DNA from: Vulcanimicrobiota bacterium
Lineage (GTDB): Bacteria > Vulcanimicrobiota > Xenobia > Xenobiales > JADMJV01
Direction: 5' to 3'
DNA length: 64,000 nt
Assembly (NCBI GenBank): GCA_023447635.1
Contig: JAEXNA010000221.1
Location: 6,188-70,187 of the forward strand
A program made the position numbers and the translations under genes. Shown in pieces: positions 43,949-52,941 of this stretch. How positions within the stretch are numbered: position 1 is the stretch's first letter; each line of letters starts with the position of its first letter. The notes beneath the pieces were generated by a model that was not told the origin of the DNA, ran no database searches, and saw only the letters and a list, made by a program, of their open reading frames with translations.

Positions 43949-45301
43949 CTAGACGCTAACGTGGCCGGAGCCTCGGCCAAGGACTAAAATCTCGGCGTCG
44001 AAATCCCGGCCTCGGGTAACTCCACGCGTGTCGACTACTCGCGTTGCGAGATGGCACAAGACGGTCAAGTCCATGACATCGTGGACGGTCAATAACACTA
44101 CTACGTCGTAGTGCTCGTGCCCAAGTGCACTCGAGGTCACGCTCTGGACCTTTCTGCCATCACGGAGCTTTATTTCAGGAGCCAGGGGATCGAAGTAGGA
44201 GACCACTGCTCCTCGGGCGTCTAGATAGTCAAAAACCCTTAAGCTTGGTGATTCGCGATAGTCCCCAATATTCGGTTTGTAAGCTGCCCCTACGAGCAAG
44301 ACTTGCGCGCCGCGCAGTCCCTTTTCTCCCAGAATCTCTCCCACTAGGTCTACTACGTGGCGTGGCATCCGGTCATTCAACTCGCCGGCCAACTCGATAA
44401 ACCGGGTGCGGAAATCAAACTCTCTAGCCTTCCAGGTTAGATAAAACGGATCCAACGGAATGCAGTGCCCACCGATTCCCGGACCTGGATAAAAGGGCAT
44501 AAAACCGTACGGCTTTGTGCTTGCCAACTCGATGATCTCCCAGACATCCAAGTCCATCGCCCGACACAGCAAAGAGAGTTCATTCACCAAGGCAATATTT
44601 ACTGATCGAAAGATATTCTCGAAGAGTTTCTCCATCTCTGCCGCCCGTGTCGAAGACGCGACCTTCACCAGATTGGCATCTCCCAAAAGGTTCTCGTAGA
44701 CTAGGCGGGTCACCGCCGCGCTGCGCCCGTCCGCACCACCAAGGACTTTAGTTGTATTCGACGTGTTGTAGTGCGGGTTCCCCGGATCAACTCGCTCGGG
44801 AGAGAATGCTAGAAAATAGTCTCCGCCCACTTCGGAGACGCGACCGCCCGCTTCGAGAGCGGGTAGCACGATTTCATTCGTCGTCCCGGGGTAGGTCGTA
44901 CTCTCAAGAATCACTAGGCTTCCCGGGCGGATGTGCTGACCAATAATATAGCTTACTTTTTCCACATATGAGACGTCGGGCTCTAAATTGCGTGACAAGG
45001 GCGTCGGGACGCAAATCACAATTACGTCGCTCGACCCGATAACGGCAAAATCGGTGGTCGGACTCAGCTTGTTAAGCAATCCTGCAAGGTCCTGAAGGGC
45101 TGGTTCGACGTAGTCCCTACCTGCAAGTAGTGCGTCGACCTTGTCCTGCTGCTCTTCGATGCCGTATACAGCATAACCACGGCTAGCAAACCCCTTGGCT
45201 AACGGAAGTCCGACGTAGCCAAGTCCAATGACGGCGATCACGGCCGTCTTCGTGGTGATCTTCTCCTGGAGCGCGTTAAAATATCCGTCAGTCTCAAGCA
45301 T
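43949..45301 (-). CDS. UDP-sugar 6-dehydrogenase (WbpA/WecC type)
   Basis: A 450-residue nucleotide-sugar dehydrogenase. IAVIGLGYVGLPLAKGFA is the NAD site, VIVICVPTPLSRNLEPD the second strand motif, and GPGIGGHCIPLDPFYL holds the catalytic cysteine. AAYKPNIGDYRESPSL is the C-terminal UDP-binding signature. The GGHCIP form is that of UDP-N-acetylglucosamine or UDP-N-acetylmannosamine dehydrogenases rather than Ugd. The product is a UDP-aminouronic acid for the polysaccharide. A separate Ugd is encoded just upstream. Confidence 0.9.
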   Translation of the reverse strand: MLETDGYFNALQEKITTKTAVIAVIGLGYVGLPLAKGFASRGYAVYGIEEQQDKVDALLAGRDYVEPALQDLAGLLNKLSPTTDFAVIGSSDVIVICVPTPLSRNLEPDVSYVEKVSYIIGQHIRPGSLVILESTTYPGTTNEIVLPALEAGGRVSEVGGDYFLAFSPERVDPGNPHYNTSNTTKVLGGADGRSAAVTRLVYENLLGDANLVKVASSTRAAEMEKLFENIFRSVNIALVNELSLLCRAMDLDVWEIIELASTKPYGFMPFYPGPGIGGHCIPLDPFYLTWKAREFDFRTRFIELAGELNDRMPRHVVDLVGEILGEKGLRGAQVLLVGAAYKPNIGDYRESPSLRVFDYLDARGAVVSYFDPLAPEIKLRDGRKVQSVTSSALGHEHYDVVVLLTVHDVMDLTVLCHLATRVVDTRGVTRGRDFDAEILVLGRGSGHVSV

Positions 45302-45402
45302 ACCGGGCAGTTCTCGGCACCGACGAAGCGCCCTCCAAGGGTTTAAGAAACCATAATGTTCTCCCGACAGGCGTCATTACCACGAATTGATTGCAGAATG
45401 AC

Positions 45403-46722
45403 TTAGGTGGGAACCTGACTCACAGCACGACCTACACTGTGGTATTGAAAGCCCCGCTCAGCCATGACTTTCGGCTCAAACAAGTTCCTTCCATCGATAA
45501 TCAATGGTGCCCTCAACTCCGTACGAACCCTCTCAAAGCTAGGACGCCTAAATTCATTCCATTCTGTCATAATCAGCAGGGCGTCCGAACCCTTACACGC
45601 TTCATAGCTATCCGAGCAAAGGGTGACGCTGCTCCCATACAGTCGGCGAAAGTTGTCCATTGCCTTGGGATCAAATGCCCGCACCTCTCCCCCCCTCTCG
45701 AGAAGACCATCTATCAAGCGAAGGGCGGGGGCTTCTCTTAAGTCATCCGTTCGCGGCTTAAAGGCGAGTCCCCACACCGAAAAGATCCGCCCAGTGAGGT
45801 CCTCTCCGAAGCATGAGACGATCTTGTTCCAGTAGAATTCGAACTGTTTCCTGTTCCCGTCCCAAGCACTTTCCACCACCGGCATGTCGCAGCGTGCTTG
45901 TTTGGCCGTCCGAAGGAGAGCCCTTACATCCTTCGGCAAGCAGGACCCACCAAACCCCACACCAGGAAAAAGGAAACTGCCCCCAATTCTTGGGTCTCGT
46001 GAAATCCCAGTCCTCACCTGGTCCACATCAGCACCAACAGCTTCACACAATCTCCCGATCTCGTTTATGAAGCTGATCTTCACTGCTAGGAATGCATTCG
46101 CGGCGTACTTTGTCATTTCAGCCGAGGGGACATCCATCTCAATCACACGATTGCCCGTTCTCATAAACGGGGCGTAGAGATCCCTCATTTCATCACGAGC
46201 CCTTGAATCTGAAGTTCCGATGACCACGCGATCCGGCTTCAAGAAATCATTGACGGCGTCTCCCTGTTTTAGAAACTCCGGATTCGAAACGACCGAAAAG
46301 GCGTGGGAAGTCGCACCCGCAATGACTTCAGTCAATTTCGCTCCTGTCCCGACCGGAACCGTACTTTTAGTCGCTATTATCCGATACCCGTCCATGGACT
46401 CCGCGATCTCTTTCGCCACCGCAAATACACCGGAGAGGTCTGCGGCACCGTCTGCGTCTGCCGGGGTACCGACAGCGATGAAGCAGATCTTTGAATTCTT
46501 TACAGCAGCCTTGAGGTCCCCTGTAAAAGAGAGCCTGCCTTCTCGCACGTTGCTCTCGACGATCTCCTCTAAGCCAGGCTCATAGAAAGGCATCACCCCG
46601 TCCTTCAAGGCAGCTATCCGCCCTGTATCCCTATCGCAACATCTTACAACATTACCCATTTCTGCCAGGCACGCCCCCGTAACTAAACCAACATACCCTG
46701 TGCCGACGATACAAATGTCCAT
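45403..46722 (-). CDS. ugd: UDP-glucose 6-dehydrogenase
   Basis: A 439-residue enzyme of normal family length from ATG 46722; the longer frame to 46863 precedes the nucleotide-binding MDICIVGTGYVGL start and is not needed. IAVGTPADADGAADL is the second NAD motif, K204 in EMTKYAANAFLA is conserved, and GVGFGGSCLPKDVRALL contains the catalytic C261. FKPRTDDLREAPAL is the C-terminal signature. It oxidises UDP-glucose to UDP-glucuronate, which would feed the epimerase at 16172. It is divergent from the acyltransferase gene across a 208-bp gap that should contain the promoters; no clear operator was seen there. Confidence 0.93.
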   Translation of the reverse strand: MDICIVGTGYVGLVTGACLAEMGNVVRCCDRDTGRIAALKDGVMPFYEPGLEEIVESNVREGRLSFTGDLKAAVKNSKICFIAVGTPADADGAADLSGVFAVAKEIAESMDGYRIIATKSTVPVGTGAKLTEVIAGATSHAFSVVSNPEFLKQGDAVNDFLKPDRVVIGTSDSRARDEMRDLYAPFMRTGNRVIEMDVPSAEMTKYAANAFLAVKISFINEIGRLCEAVGADVDQVRTGISRDPRIGGSFLFPGVGFGGSCLPKDVRALLRTAKQARCDMPVVESAWDGNRKQFEFYWNKIVSCFGEDLTGRIFSVWGLAFKPRTDDLREAPALRLIDGLLERGGEVRAFDPKAMDNFRRLYGSSVTLCSDSYEACKGSDALLIMTEWNEFRRPSFERVRTELRAPLIIDGRNLFEPKVMAERGFQYHSVGRAVSQVPT

Positions 46723-46930
46723 TCCGGGGGTTGTGAAATAGGCCCAGGAATTACCTTCCTTGAAGAGATGATTACCATCCTTGCTAGGAGCGACCCGAAC
46801 AATGCGTCTGAGCTCGGTTGCTAGCTTGGCGGGTCTGCAGGAAATGTCGAGAACTGCGCCCACATCTACACGAAGAAATGAGCTTCAAACTTGGCTTTAG
46901 CTAAGCCCATCACTCCACGTAGGTTTTCGA

Positions 46931-48799
46931 ATGACGTATCGCCCTGACATCGACGGCTTAAGAGCTATCGCTGTTCTTTCTGTCCTGTTCTACCACGCCC
47001 ACCTGTCGTTTCCAGGTGGGTACGTTGGTGTAGACATCTTCTTTGCGATATCGGGGTACCTCATCACCTCACGAACTATACCTAGACTTCGCGATGGCGG
47101 GTTCTCGGTGATGGATTTTTGGGCACAAAGAATTCGCCGTCTCCTCCCTGCGCTCTCCTTTGTTACTCTTGCCACGATAGTTCCAGCTCTTTTTTTTCAC
47201 CTGCCACAGCACCTGGTGGACCTAGGTGGTGCTCTGATAACGCTGCCTTTGATGTTAGTCAACTGCTATTATTGGCGAGTGGTAAAGGCAGGGTACTTCG
47301 GTGACCCTCCCGAGATAAGACCGCTTTTACATACTTGGTCACTGGGAGTGGAGGAGCAGTTTTACATCCTTTTTCCACTGTTCCTAGTCTTGGCCTGGAG
47401 ACGAGGTGGTGAAAGGACCGTATTCAAGGCGGCAGGATTCATTACCGTTATTTCGCTCCTCCTATCGGTCCCGCTGACCTATTATAAACCTGTCGCCACG
47501 TTTTTTACATTGCCGACCCGTGCTTGGGAGTTCACCCTTGGTGGACTTGTTGCACTGCTCCCCAGCCCCCAAGGACCCAGGCTCTTGCGAGAGCTTTCCG
47601 TTTTAGGCGGCCTCGGTCTTTTGATATACTGTATGTTTTACTTTGATCACTTCACACCGTTTCCCGGAGCTTGGGCCCTCGTGCCCGTGATAGGGTCTCT
47701 CTTGATTATGAAAGGATGCGAAGGCGGAGCCACCAGTGTCGGGACCATCCTCTCCAGCAAACTGCCCGTACATATTGGACTAATCTCGTATTCACTATAC
47801 CTGTGGCACTGGCCCATTCTCGCCTATGCAGACTACTTGTTCTTCTTTCAGAATCCAGGAGGTCGGCTATTGCTGGTCACTGCGAGTATAATCGCCGGAC
47901 ATCTCTCTTGGCTCTACTTGGAGACCCCGCTGAGGTCTGGACGTCTCTTGCGTTCAAATGCACGGGCTCTCTCTTTCATGCTGGTCAACGCCGTTACGTT
48001 GATCGCAATCGGGTTGGTATTTACAAGCCAGGAGGGCTTTCCGGGTCGCTGGGACCCTGAGACCCTGAAGCAAAGCAACTTCAAAAATGACACCAGGACT
48101 GCACGGTCCGAACCAATCGGGGCCCTCGACGTCAATGAGTATTCGTTTATGCTTTGGGGTGATAGCCACGCCGCGCATTTCGTTCGGGCACTCGACGACG
48201 CGGCAAAACTTCAGGGCATAAAAGGTTATGTCATGACGAATGCGAGTACAGCCCCGCTTCGGCGCTGGAATAGGGTTGAAGGAACAGTACCTGACAAAGA
48301 GTGGCAAGCAACGTGGTTTGAGCAGGGAATAGCAGAAGCTAAGTCCCGGGGTATTAAGCTCATTATTCTATCCGCCTTTTGGAATAACTACGGATACTCT
48401 GACCTTGGGACGAACCTTCGTTCCGCCGTCAAGGAACTCAATGAACACGGGATGACGGTCTACGTTGTGACCGACATCCCTCATTTCGAGCGGCACGTTC
48501 ACCGCGCTTTACTCCTCGCGAAGTTGAAGGGCGAAGACCACCTCGCGGGAGATGATGTTCTTATGACTCCTATGGAAACAACCATCGATATCAGAAAAAT
48601 CGATTTCCAGGGGCTCAACGCTGAACTCATCGACACCCGTAGCATACTCGAACACGGGCCGGGCTCAGCCGTCGTGAAGGCCAGGGGCGAGATTCTCTAC
48701 CGAGATGCTGACCATCTGACAGTCGAAGGCGCCCAGCACTGCCTCCCTGCCTTCCAAGGTCTATTTGACGCTCTACTTAGGGAAAAAAAATCGAAGTGA
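46931..48799 (+). CDS. acyltransferase 3 / SGNH fusion (OafA-like)
   Basis: A 622-residue membrane protein. YRPDIDGLRAIAVLSVLFYHA and GGYVGVDIFFAISGYLIT are the family signature, and about ten helices follow to residue 360. The C-terminal extracytoplasmic part has MLWGDSHAAHF, the SGNH hydrolase block carrying Asp/Ser-like residues, and a late DADHLTVEGA with the Asp-His pair. Such fusions O-acetylate surface polysaccharides. It is the only plus-strand gene in the island. The 206 bp after its stop contain nothing I can support as a gene. Confidence 0.92.
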   Translation: MTYRPDIDGLRAIAVLSVLFYHAHLSFPGGYVGVDIFFAISGYLITSRTIPRLRDGGFSVMDFWAQRIRRLLPALSFVTLATIVPALFFHLPQHLVDLGGALITLPLMLVNCYYWRVVKAGYFGDPPEIRPLLHTWSLGVEEQFYILFPLFLVLAWRRGGERTVFKAAGFITVISLLLSVPLTYYKPVATFFTLPTRAWEFTLGGLVALLPSPQGPRLLRELSVLGGLGLLIYCMFYFDHFTPFPGAWALVPVIGSLLIMKGCEGGATSVGTILSSKLPVHIGLISYSLYLWHWPILAYADYLFFFQNPGGRLLLVTASIIAGHLSWLYLETPLRSGRLLRSNARALSFMLVNAVTLIAIGLVFTSQEGFPGRWDPETLKQSNFKNDTRTARSEPIGALDVNEYSFMLWGDSHAAHFVRALDDAAKLQGIKGYVMTNASTAPLRRWNRVEGTVPDKEWQATWFEQGIAEAKSRGIKLIILSAFWNNYGYSDLGTNLRSAVKELNEHGMTVYVVTDIPHFERHVHRALLLAKLKGEDHLAGDDVLMTPMETTIDIRKIDFQGLNAELIDTRSILEHGPGSAVVKARGEILYRDADHLTVEGAQHCLPAFQGLFDALLREKKSK

Positions 48800-49005
48800 T
48801 TGTAGCAAAACTAGAGCCTTCTAGGCATCGACCCTGTCGCGTACTTGGTCGACGTGCTTCAGCGCGTTTCGACGCCCCCCGCCAGCGAGACCGAGCTCGT
48901 GGCTTGGCGTCTACGGAAACTAACCTTTGCTCACCGATCCAACGGGGTCGGCTCTCTCGAAGCCCTAGATGCCAGCGGCCTGGGCTCTAGCAGCACAGCG
49001 TTAGA

Positions 49006-50193
49006 CTAAAAGAACCAGCGGGCCAAGCTCAGGAGATTAAATATGCCCATGCCACCCAAGAATCCGTTTTGTTGCTCTTTGGTCGGAACATACACCAGAT
49101 CGCCATCGTAAACAGGAACGGCCGCATCAGCTTTACCCTTCTCGAAGTACTCTTTCAGATTGTACTCCTCTACCTTGTCACGGTTTGCGGTAACATCAGC
49201 AGCGCGAACAACGATGACCTTCTCGATCTTCGACCCGGCAGCAATCCTTGGGGGCAAGATATCAATAAGAGTCTCGTTTCCTCTAAGCGGCACCGGGCCC
49301 GGCTGACTTACAGCACCAAGAACGACGGCCTGCCGAGCAGGTACGACCAAGATATCTCCTTCTTTCAGGTTCTGAGCCTCCTCCGGCAGCGGCTTTGACG
49401 GGGTAGCACTGAGGTCCAGAATCAACGGCTCTGGTAGGGTTGCTCGGATCAGCCGGACCCGGGTCAACGAGGCCTCCTCCTTCGCACCACCGGCCGCCAG
49501 CAGCGCCTGGCGTGGGTCGCCATGAACTCTGCTCACAGCATAAACTCCAGGCTTGGTAACTTCGCCAGTGACACTGACAGGGGAGCCTGGAAGGACGTAC
49601 AGCACATCGCCAGACTTCACTTCAGTCAGACCGCCACCAGCTGAAGCCTGAAGGGACACTTCCGTGCGCTCACTGCCACGCAGCAGCATCGCGGTATCCT
49701 TATCGGCTTTCTCGGTAAGTCCACCTGCACGAGCAATTACATCTAGCACCGTCGCTCCCAGTCCCACCTCGAAGGTGCCTTGCTGGTTAGCCTCTCCGAG
49801 AACTGCGACCTGGTGTCTCGCGACCTGGCGCAGACCTAACTTGAACTCTGGCTTCTTCAGTTCTTTGGCTAACCGCTTCTTAAGATCGGCTCGCAAGTCG
49901 CCCAGGGTCCGGTTCGAGGCCTTGACCTCGCCGACCAACGGATGGAAGAAAAAGCCATCTACACGCACCGTGTAAAGACTCTCCATCTCTGGCAAGGACG
50001 AAATATGAAATACTATCTCGTCACCAGCTCTGAGAATATGCTCTTCGCTAAGCAGCGGAACCAGAGCGCCACCACTACCGGGAGACGCTGGCGGCGCCAC
50101 CGGGGGCGAGGCTGGGGCCTGATTCTGAGCCATGGCTTGCGCCCCAAGAAGCAGAATCAAGAACGCGTGAAAGAGAAGCCGTGCGGTAGACAT
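49006..50193 (-). CDS. outer-membrane polysaccharide export protein (Wza/OPX type)
   Basis: A 395-residue exported protein. Signal peptide of residues 1-22 (ending QAMAQ), with no lipobox. The polysaccharide-export domain (LRAGDEIVFHISSLPEM, VRVDGFFFHPLVGEVKASNRT) covers about 52-125. Two or three SLBB-like domains follow (HQVAVLGEANQQGTFEVG; PVSVTGEVTKPGVYAVS; AVVLGAVSQPGPVPLRG). It ends in a hydrophobic FNLLSLARWFF segment. It should form the outer-membrane or periplasmic channel for the polysaccharide together with the Wzz/BY-kinase pair. Confidence 0.92.
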   Translation of the reverse strand: MSTARLLFHAFLILLLGAQAMAQNQAPASPPVAPPASPGSGGALVPLLSEEHILRAGDEIVFHISSLPEMESLYTVRVDGFFFHPLVGEVKASNRTLGDLRADLKKRLAKELKKPEFKLGLRQVARHQVAVLGEANQQGTFEVGLGATVLDVIARAGGLTEKADKDTAMLLRGSERTEVSLQASAGGGLTEVKSGDVLYVLPGSPVSVTGEVTKPGVYAVSRVHGDPRQALLAAGGAKEEASLTRVRLIRATLPEPLILDLSATPSKPLPEEAQNLKEGDILVVPARQAVVLGAVSQPGPVPLRGNETLIDILPPRIAAGSKIEKVIVVRAADVTANRDKVEEYNLKEYFEKGKADAAVPVYDGDLVYVPTKEQQNGFLGGMGIFNLLSLARWFF

Positions 50194-50336
50194 ATCCAGC
50201 TAAAATCCCCCGCGATAATGCCAATGTCCTGCAAATCGCGGTGCGGTCCAGGGGCTGCGAAAATAACCATCCTCAGCCCACCGTCAGATGCGACCAACCA
50301 GGAGAGCGCCACGAAGACGCTAACCACCTCGCGACC

Positions 50337-51017
50337 ATGAATCGGAACAAGGTAAGCCCTCTTCTCTCCATCTCTACAGCCCTCGCTCTGACCCTGTCGC
50401 TGGAGGGCTGCGGCGATTCCTTCCCGGATCAGGTCTCCGGCCAGCCCGCCGGTGCCGTTCAGGCCATCTCCGACCCCATCGTCGACATCCTTCGCGACGG
50501 GGTCGATGAGTCGCTCGAAGGTGCTGCTCCCGCGGTCGCGGCAGAATATCTCCTAACCTTCAGCGAAACGAGCAACGCGGCCACGACTCGCTTCACCCGT
50601 AAGCCCTCCAGCGAAATTATCGCCATTCTGCAGCCGAACGCTGCCACCCGCACGTCGTTTCGCCTGAACATCCTCAACAAGAGTCGGGCCGGCGCCGCCG
50701 ACTTCCCGTTCCTGGACCTGCAGTTCGGACAAGGCAACTCCCAGCCCCTCGCCGTGGGAACGCGGCTGTCGGCGAACTCTAACAGCAGCGGACCGCGAGC
50801 CCAGCTGGTCTACGGCGAAACGTTCCAGCCGCCCAGACTCAAGCTGTTCGTCTCCCAGTCAGGCCAGATCACAGTCACAGGACTCACACCCGGCGCGGGC
50901 CAGTCCGGGTCGATCCGGCTGCGCTTCGACAACGTGGTGATGACTCCCCGGGCCAGCGGACCCAACACCGCAAGCGGCAGCTTTACCGTGAACGGCGAGG
51001 CCAGCTTCACCTTCTAG
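50337..51017 (+). CDS. small lipoprotein of unknown function
   Basis: A 226-residue protein with a signal peptide and lipobox-like SLEGC (C25) when started at ATG 50337; the longer frame to 50241 is rejected because it would bury the signal. The mature region is beta-rich, with Asn-poor, Ser/Gly-rich strands and a C-terminal GSIRLRFDNVVMTPRASGPN segment. Family not recognised. The 143 bp upstream, shared with the divergent export gene, should hold the promoter. Confidence 0.7.
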   Translation: MNRNKVSPLLSISTALALTLSLEGCGDSFPDQVSGQPAGAVQAISDPIVDILRDGVDESLEGAAPAVAAEYLLTFSETSNAATTRFTRKPSSEIIAILQPNAATRTSFRLNILNKSRAGAADFPFLDLQFGQGNSQPLAVGTRLSANSNSSGPRAQLVYGETFQPPRLKLFVSQSGQITVTGLTPGAGQSGSIRLRFDNVVMTPRASGPNTASGSFTVNGEASFTF

Positions 51018-51045
51018 CCATCCGACCCCGTTCTTGCAGAGAAAA

Positions 51046-51070
51046 GTTTCAGCGCGATCACCTGTAACGC
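51046..51070 (+). repeat. partial, degenerate copy of the dispersed CRISPR-like repeat
   Basis: GTTTCAGCGCGATCACCTG with a few more matching bases, then divergence. It is the leftmost member of the repeat family described at 52695, and the only one without the second half of the core. Confidence 0.65.
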
Positions 51071-51153
51071 TGCCAGCTTTTCAGGCACAACCGCATCCGC
51101 AATGTCATTTGACTCCACGACAACCGCCTCAGGCTCCCAGACGGAGCGACACG

Positions 51154-51187
51154 AAATACTCTACAGAGACAACTAAATACTCCACAG
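51154..51187 (+). promoter_or_regulatory. direct repeat pair upstream of the second VPEID-CTERM gene
   Basis: AAATACTCTACAG (51154-51166) and AAATACTCCACAG (51175-51187) are 13-bp near-identical direct repeats with starts 21 bp apart, two helical turns. They lie 59 bp upstream of the gene start, where an activator or repressor site would be. No regulator is assigned. Confidence 0.4.
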
Positions 51188-51245
51188 CCAGCAGGATGGG
51201 TACCTCTTTTAGCGACACTCCCAGTAATCTTTTGTGGGGGTATGC

Positions 51246-52004
51246 ATGGCATTACGATCTTTTCTTTTGACTTTTCTCCTGGGTGTGTCCGCGCTGGCGG
51301 CGCCTCTTTCCAACGGGAATTTTGAGCAAGGCAACCTGTCTGGCTGGCAATCAGTGGGAAGGACTGTTGTCGCATTTTCAACGGCGGTCTCTAATCCGGG
51401 TCTATACTCGGCCGTGCTCTCGACGGACGAAACGATGGGTAACGTACAGGGCGTAGACTTCGACGACATCGAGACGGCCCTGGGCCTGACGCCAGGAACC
51501 GTCCTAAGCCTGGGCGGCTACAATGCGACGTTCGGGTCAGCGATCTACCGGTCGGTGACCGTCTTGGCCGGCGAGGCCATCACGTTCGATTCTAGATTTG
51601 TGTCGGACGAGCCGGATGGCCCTACAACGCCATATAATGACTTCTCCTTCTTCAGCGTTTCCGGAGGCGGGGCCCCTGCTCATGTGCAGTTCCTCGGTGA
51701 CGCCCAGGCGGCATCTTCGATCAACGGGCCAGCATTCCACGGATTTGATCGCAGTACCAACTCTGCCAACGCCTCCTACACCTTCGCCAACAGCGGGACG
51801 TACACGATCGGGTTTGGAGTCTCGAACGTAGAGGACAACTCCGTCGGCTCGGCCCTCGTGGTGGACAACATCGCGCTCAACGTCCAAAACCCGCAATCCG
51901 TGCCCGAGATCGACGCGAGCAGCGCGACGCTGCCTCTCGCGCTCATCTGCTTGATGATGCTTGTCGTTTCCGACCGCAAGCACAGGGCGACTCGTCTGGC
52001 CTAG
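51246..52004 (+). CDS. VPEID-CTERM sorting-domain surface protein
   Basis: A 252-residue exported protein starting at ATG 51246 with GGGGG upstream. Signal peptide residues 1-18 (ending ALAAP). The mature N-terminus LSNGNFEQGNLSGWQSVG is the carbohydrate-binding-like opening seen in many PEP-CTERM-type proteins. The sorting tail has VPEID at 219-223, a hydrophobic LPLALICLMMLVV segment and a SDRKHRATR basic end, closely matching the tail of the protein at 269-1102. It is thus a second substrate of the exosortase E/protease at 1227-2789. It lies beside the outer-membrane export gene, which suggests a matrix role. Confidence 0.9.
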   Translation: MALRSFLLTFLLGVSALAAPLSNGNFEQGNLSGWQSVGRTVVAFSTAVSNPGLYSAVLSTDETMGNVQGVDFDDIETALGLTPGTVLSLGGYNATFGSAIYRSVTVLAGEAITFDSRFVSDEPDGPTTPYNDFSFFSVSGGGAPAHVQFLGDAQAASSINGPAFHGFDRSTNSANASYTFANSGTYTIGFGVSNVEDNSVGSALVVDNIALNVQNPQSVPEIDASSATLPLALICLMMLVVSDRKHRATRLA

Positions 52005-52041
52005 AGCCCCGAACCGCTACCAATTTTTTGAGACAGAACGC

Positions 52042-52071
52042 AAATCGACGTGCCCCAAGGCACGTCGATTT
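52042..52071 (+). terminator. Rho-independent terminator after the VPEID-CTERM gene
   Basis: A 13-bp perfect stem (AAATCGACGTGCC and its complement) with a 4-nt loop, followed on the plus strand by TCTTTTA. It lies 37 bp past the stop codon. This is the clearest terminator in the window. Confidence 0.85.
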
Positions 52072-52157
52072 CTTTTAGGAACCTATCAAGCGCTTCCACC
52101 CGAGACCTTCTCGAGCACCAGAGAGTCGGCCCTGGCCTCGGCTCCGAGGTGCACAGC

Positions 52158-52583
52158 CTACCAGCTTCCGTAGCCTTCCTGATAGCCGTCGAGCTCGAAG
52201 TTGCTATTCTGATAGCCGCCGAAGCCGTCTCCGCCAAAGAACACCTGGCTCGCTCCCCAGTTGGCGTTCCGCCCCTGCGACACATTCACGAAGGGGTCGA
52301 AGCTCGGCGCGAACGTGGCCGGCCCCATCGAGCGTCCCAGCTGGGAAAGCCTTGAGATGTCCGAATCCATCGGAAACGCCGGCCCGAAGGCGTCGGCTCC
52401 AGCCTGCATCAGTCGCATCTGCGCCGTCAGCTGCTCGAACTGCTGCTGCTGCACCGCCAACATGGTGCACATCTGACCCGTGCGCATCTGCTCTTGCTGC
52501 GCCGTCAGCCGCTCCATGGTCTGGCGCTGAATGGCCATCTGCAGACGGAAATCCTGAACGGTGGGGGCGGTGGTGGTCTTCAT
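52158..52583 (-). CDS. small Gln/Met-rich protein of unknown function
   Basis: A 141-residue protein from ATG 52583, with GAGGAG upstream. The N-terminal half (FRLQMAIQRQTMERLTAQQE onward) is a long Gln/Met-rich amphipathic helix or coiled-coil. The C-terminal half is Gly/Phe/Asn-rich and ends in a Tyr/Gly-rich tail (QEGYGSW). It has no signal peptide or recognised family. It lies between the VPEID gene terminator and the repeat block. The longer frame to 52649 lacks a better start. Confidence 0.55.
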   Translation of the reverse strand: MKTTTAPTVQDFRLQMAIQRQTMERLTAQQEQMRTGQMCTMLAVQQQQFEQLTAQMRLMQAGADAFGPAFPMDSDISRLSQLGRSMGPATFAPSFDPFVNVSQGRNANWGASQVFFGGDGFGGYQNSNFELDGYQEGYGSW

Positions 52584-52694
52584 ATCTGTGAACTCTCCTC
52601 GTGCGATTTCCCCCATTCTACTCGCCTCCGCGACCACAATCAGTGACACCTGGCACCGAATCAGGAGACCCTCGTCACCCGCGCCAACACCAAA

Positions 52695-52855
52695 GTTTCA
52701 ACGCGATCACCTGCAACATTACACCCATTCCCGCCGCAACGCCTCGCCGGGCCAATGTTTCAACGCGATCACCTGCAACATTGCACCCACTCCCGCCGCA
52801 ACGCCTCGCCGAGCCAATGTTTCAACGCGATCACCTGCAACATTGCACCCACTCC
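52695..52855 (+). repeat. three tandem copies of the dispersed CRISPR-like repeat (62-bp period)
   Basis: Core copies start at 52695, 52757 and 52819. Each begins GTTTCAACGCGATCACC and continues through TGCAACATTGCACCCACTCC, about 37 bp in all. The 25-bp intervals between the cores are nearly identical to each other (one base differs), so they are not CRISPR spacers but part of a longer tandem unit. On the minus strand, the strand of the cas genes, the core ends GTTGAAAC, like the 3' end of many CRISPR repeats, and it contains the near-palindrome TGCAATGTTGCA. The 358-bp gap 52584-52941 contains nothing else that I can support. Confidence 0.85.
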
Positions 52856-52941
52856 AACCGCAGCCCCGCCGGCCGTCCCTCAACCGGCAACTAGGCCGGG
52901 CTCGCCTCGCCCTCCGATAACAGATGGTCTATAATGACGGC

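Noticed and set aside
48796..48990. 64-codon open frame after the acyltransferase
   Set aside because: Arg/Pro-rich and without signal or motif; probably noncoding.
52695..52855. Ordinary CRISPR array
   Set aside because: The intervals between repeats are nearly identical to one another, so they are not acquired spacers. The block is better described as a tandem 62-bp unit.
52561..52920. 119-codon open frame across the repeat block
   Set aside because: Its protein is just the translated DNA repeat with no start context.
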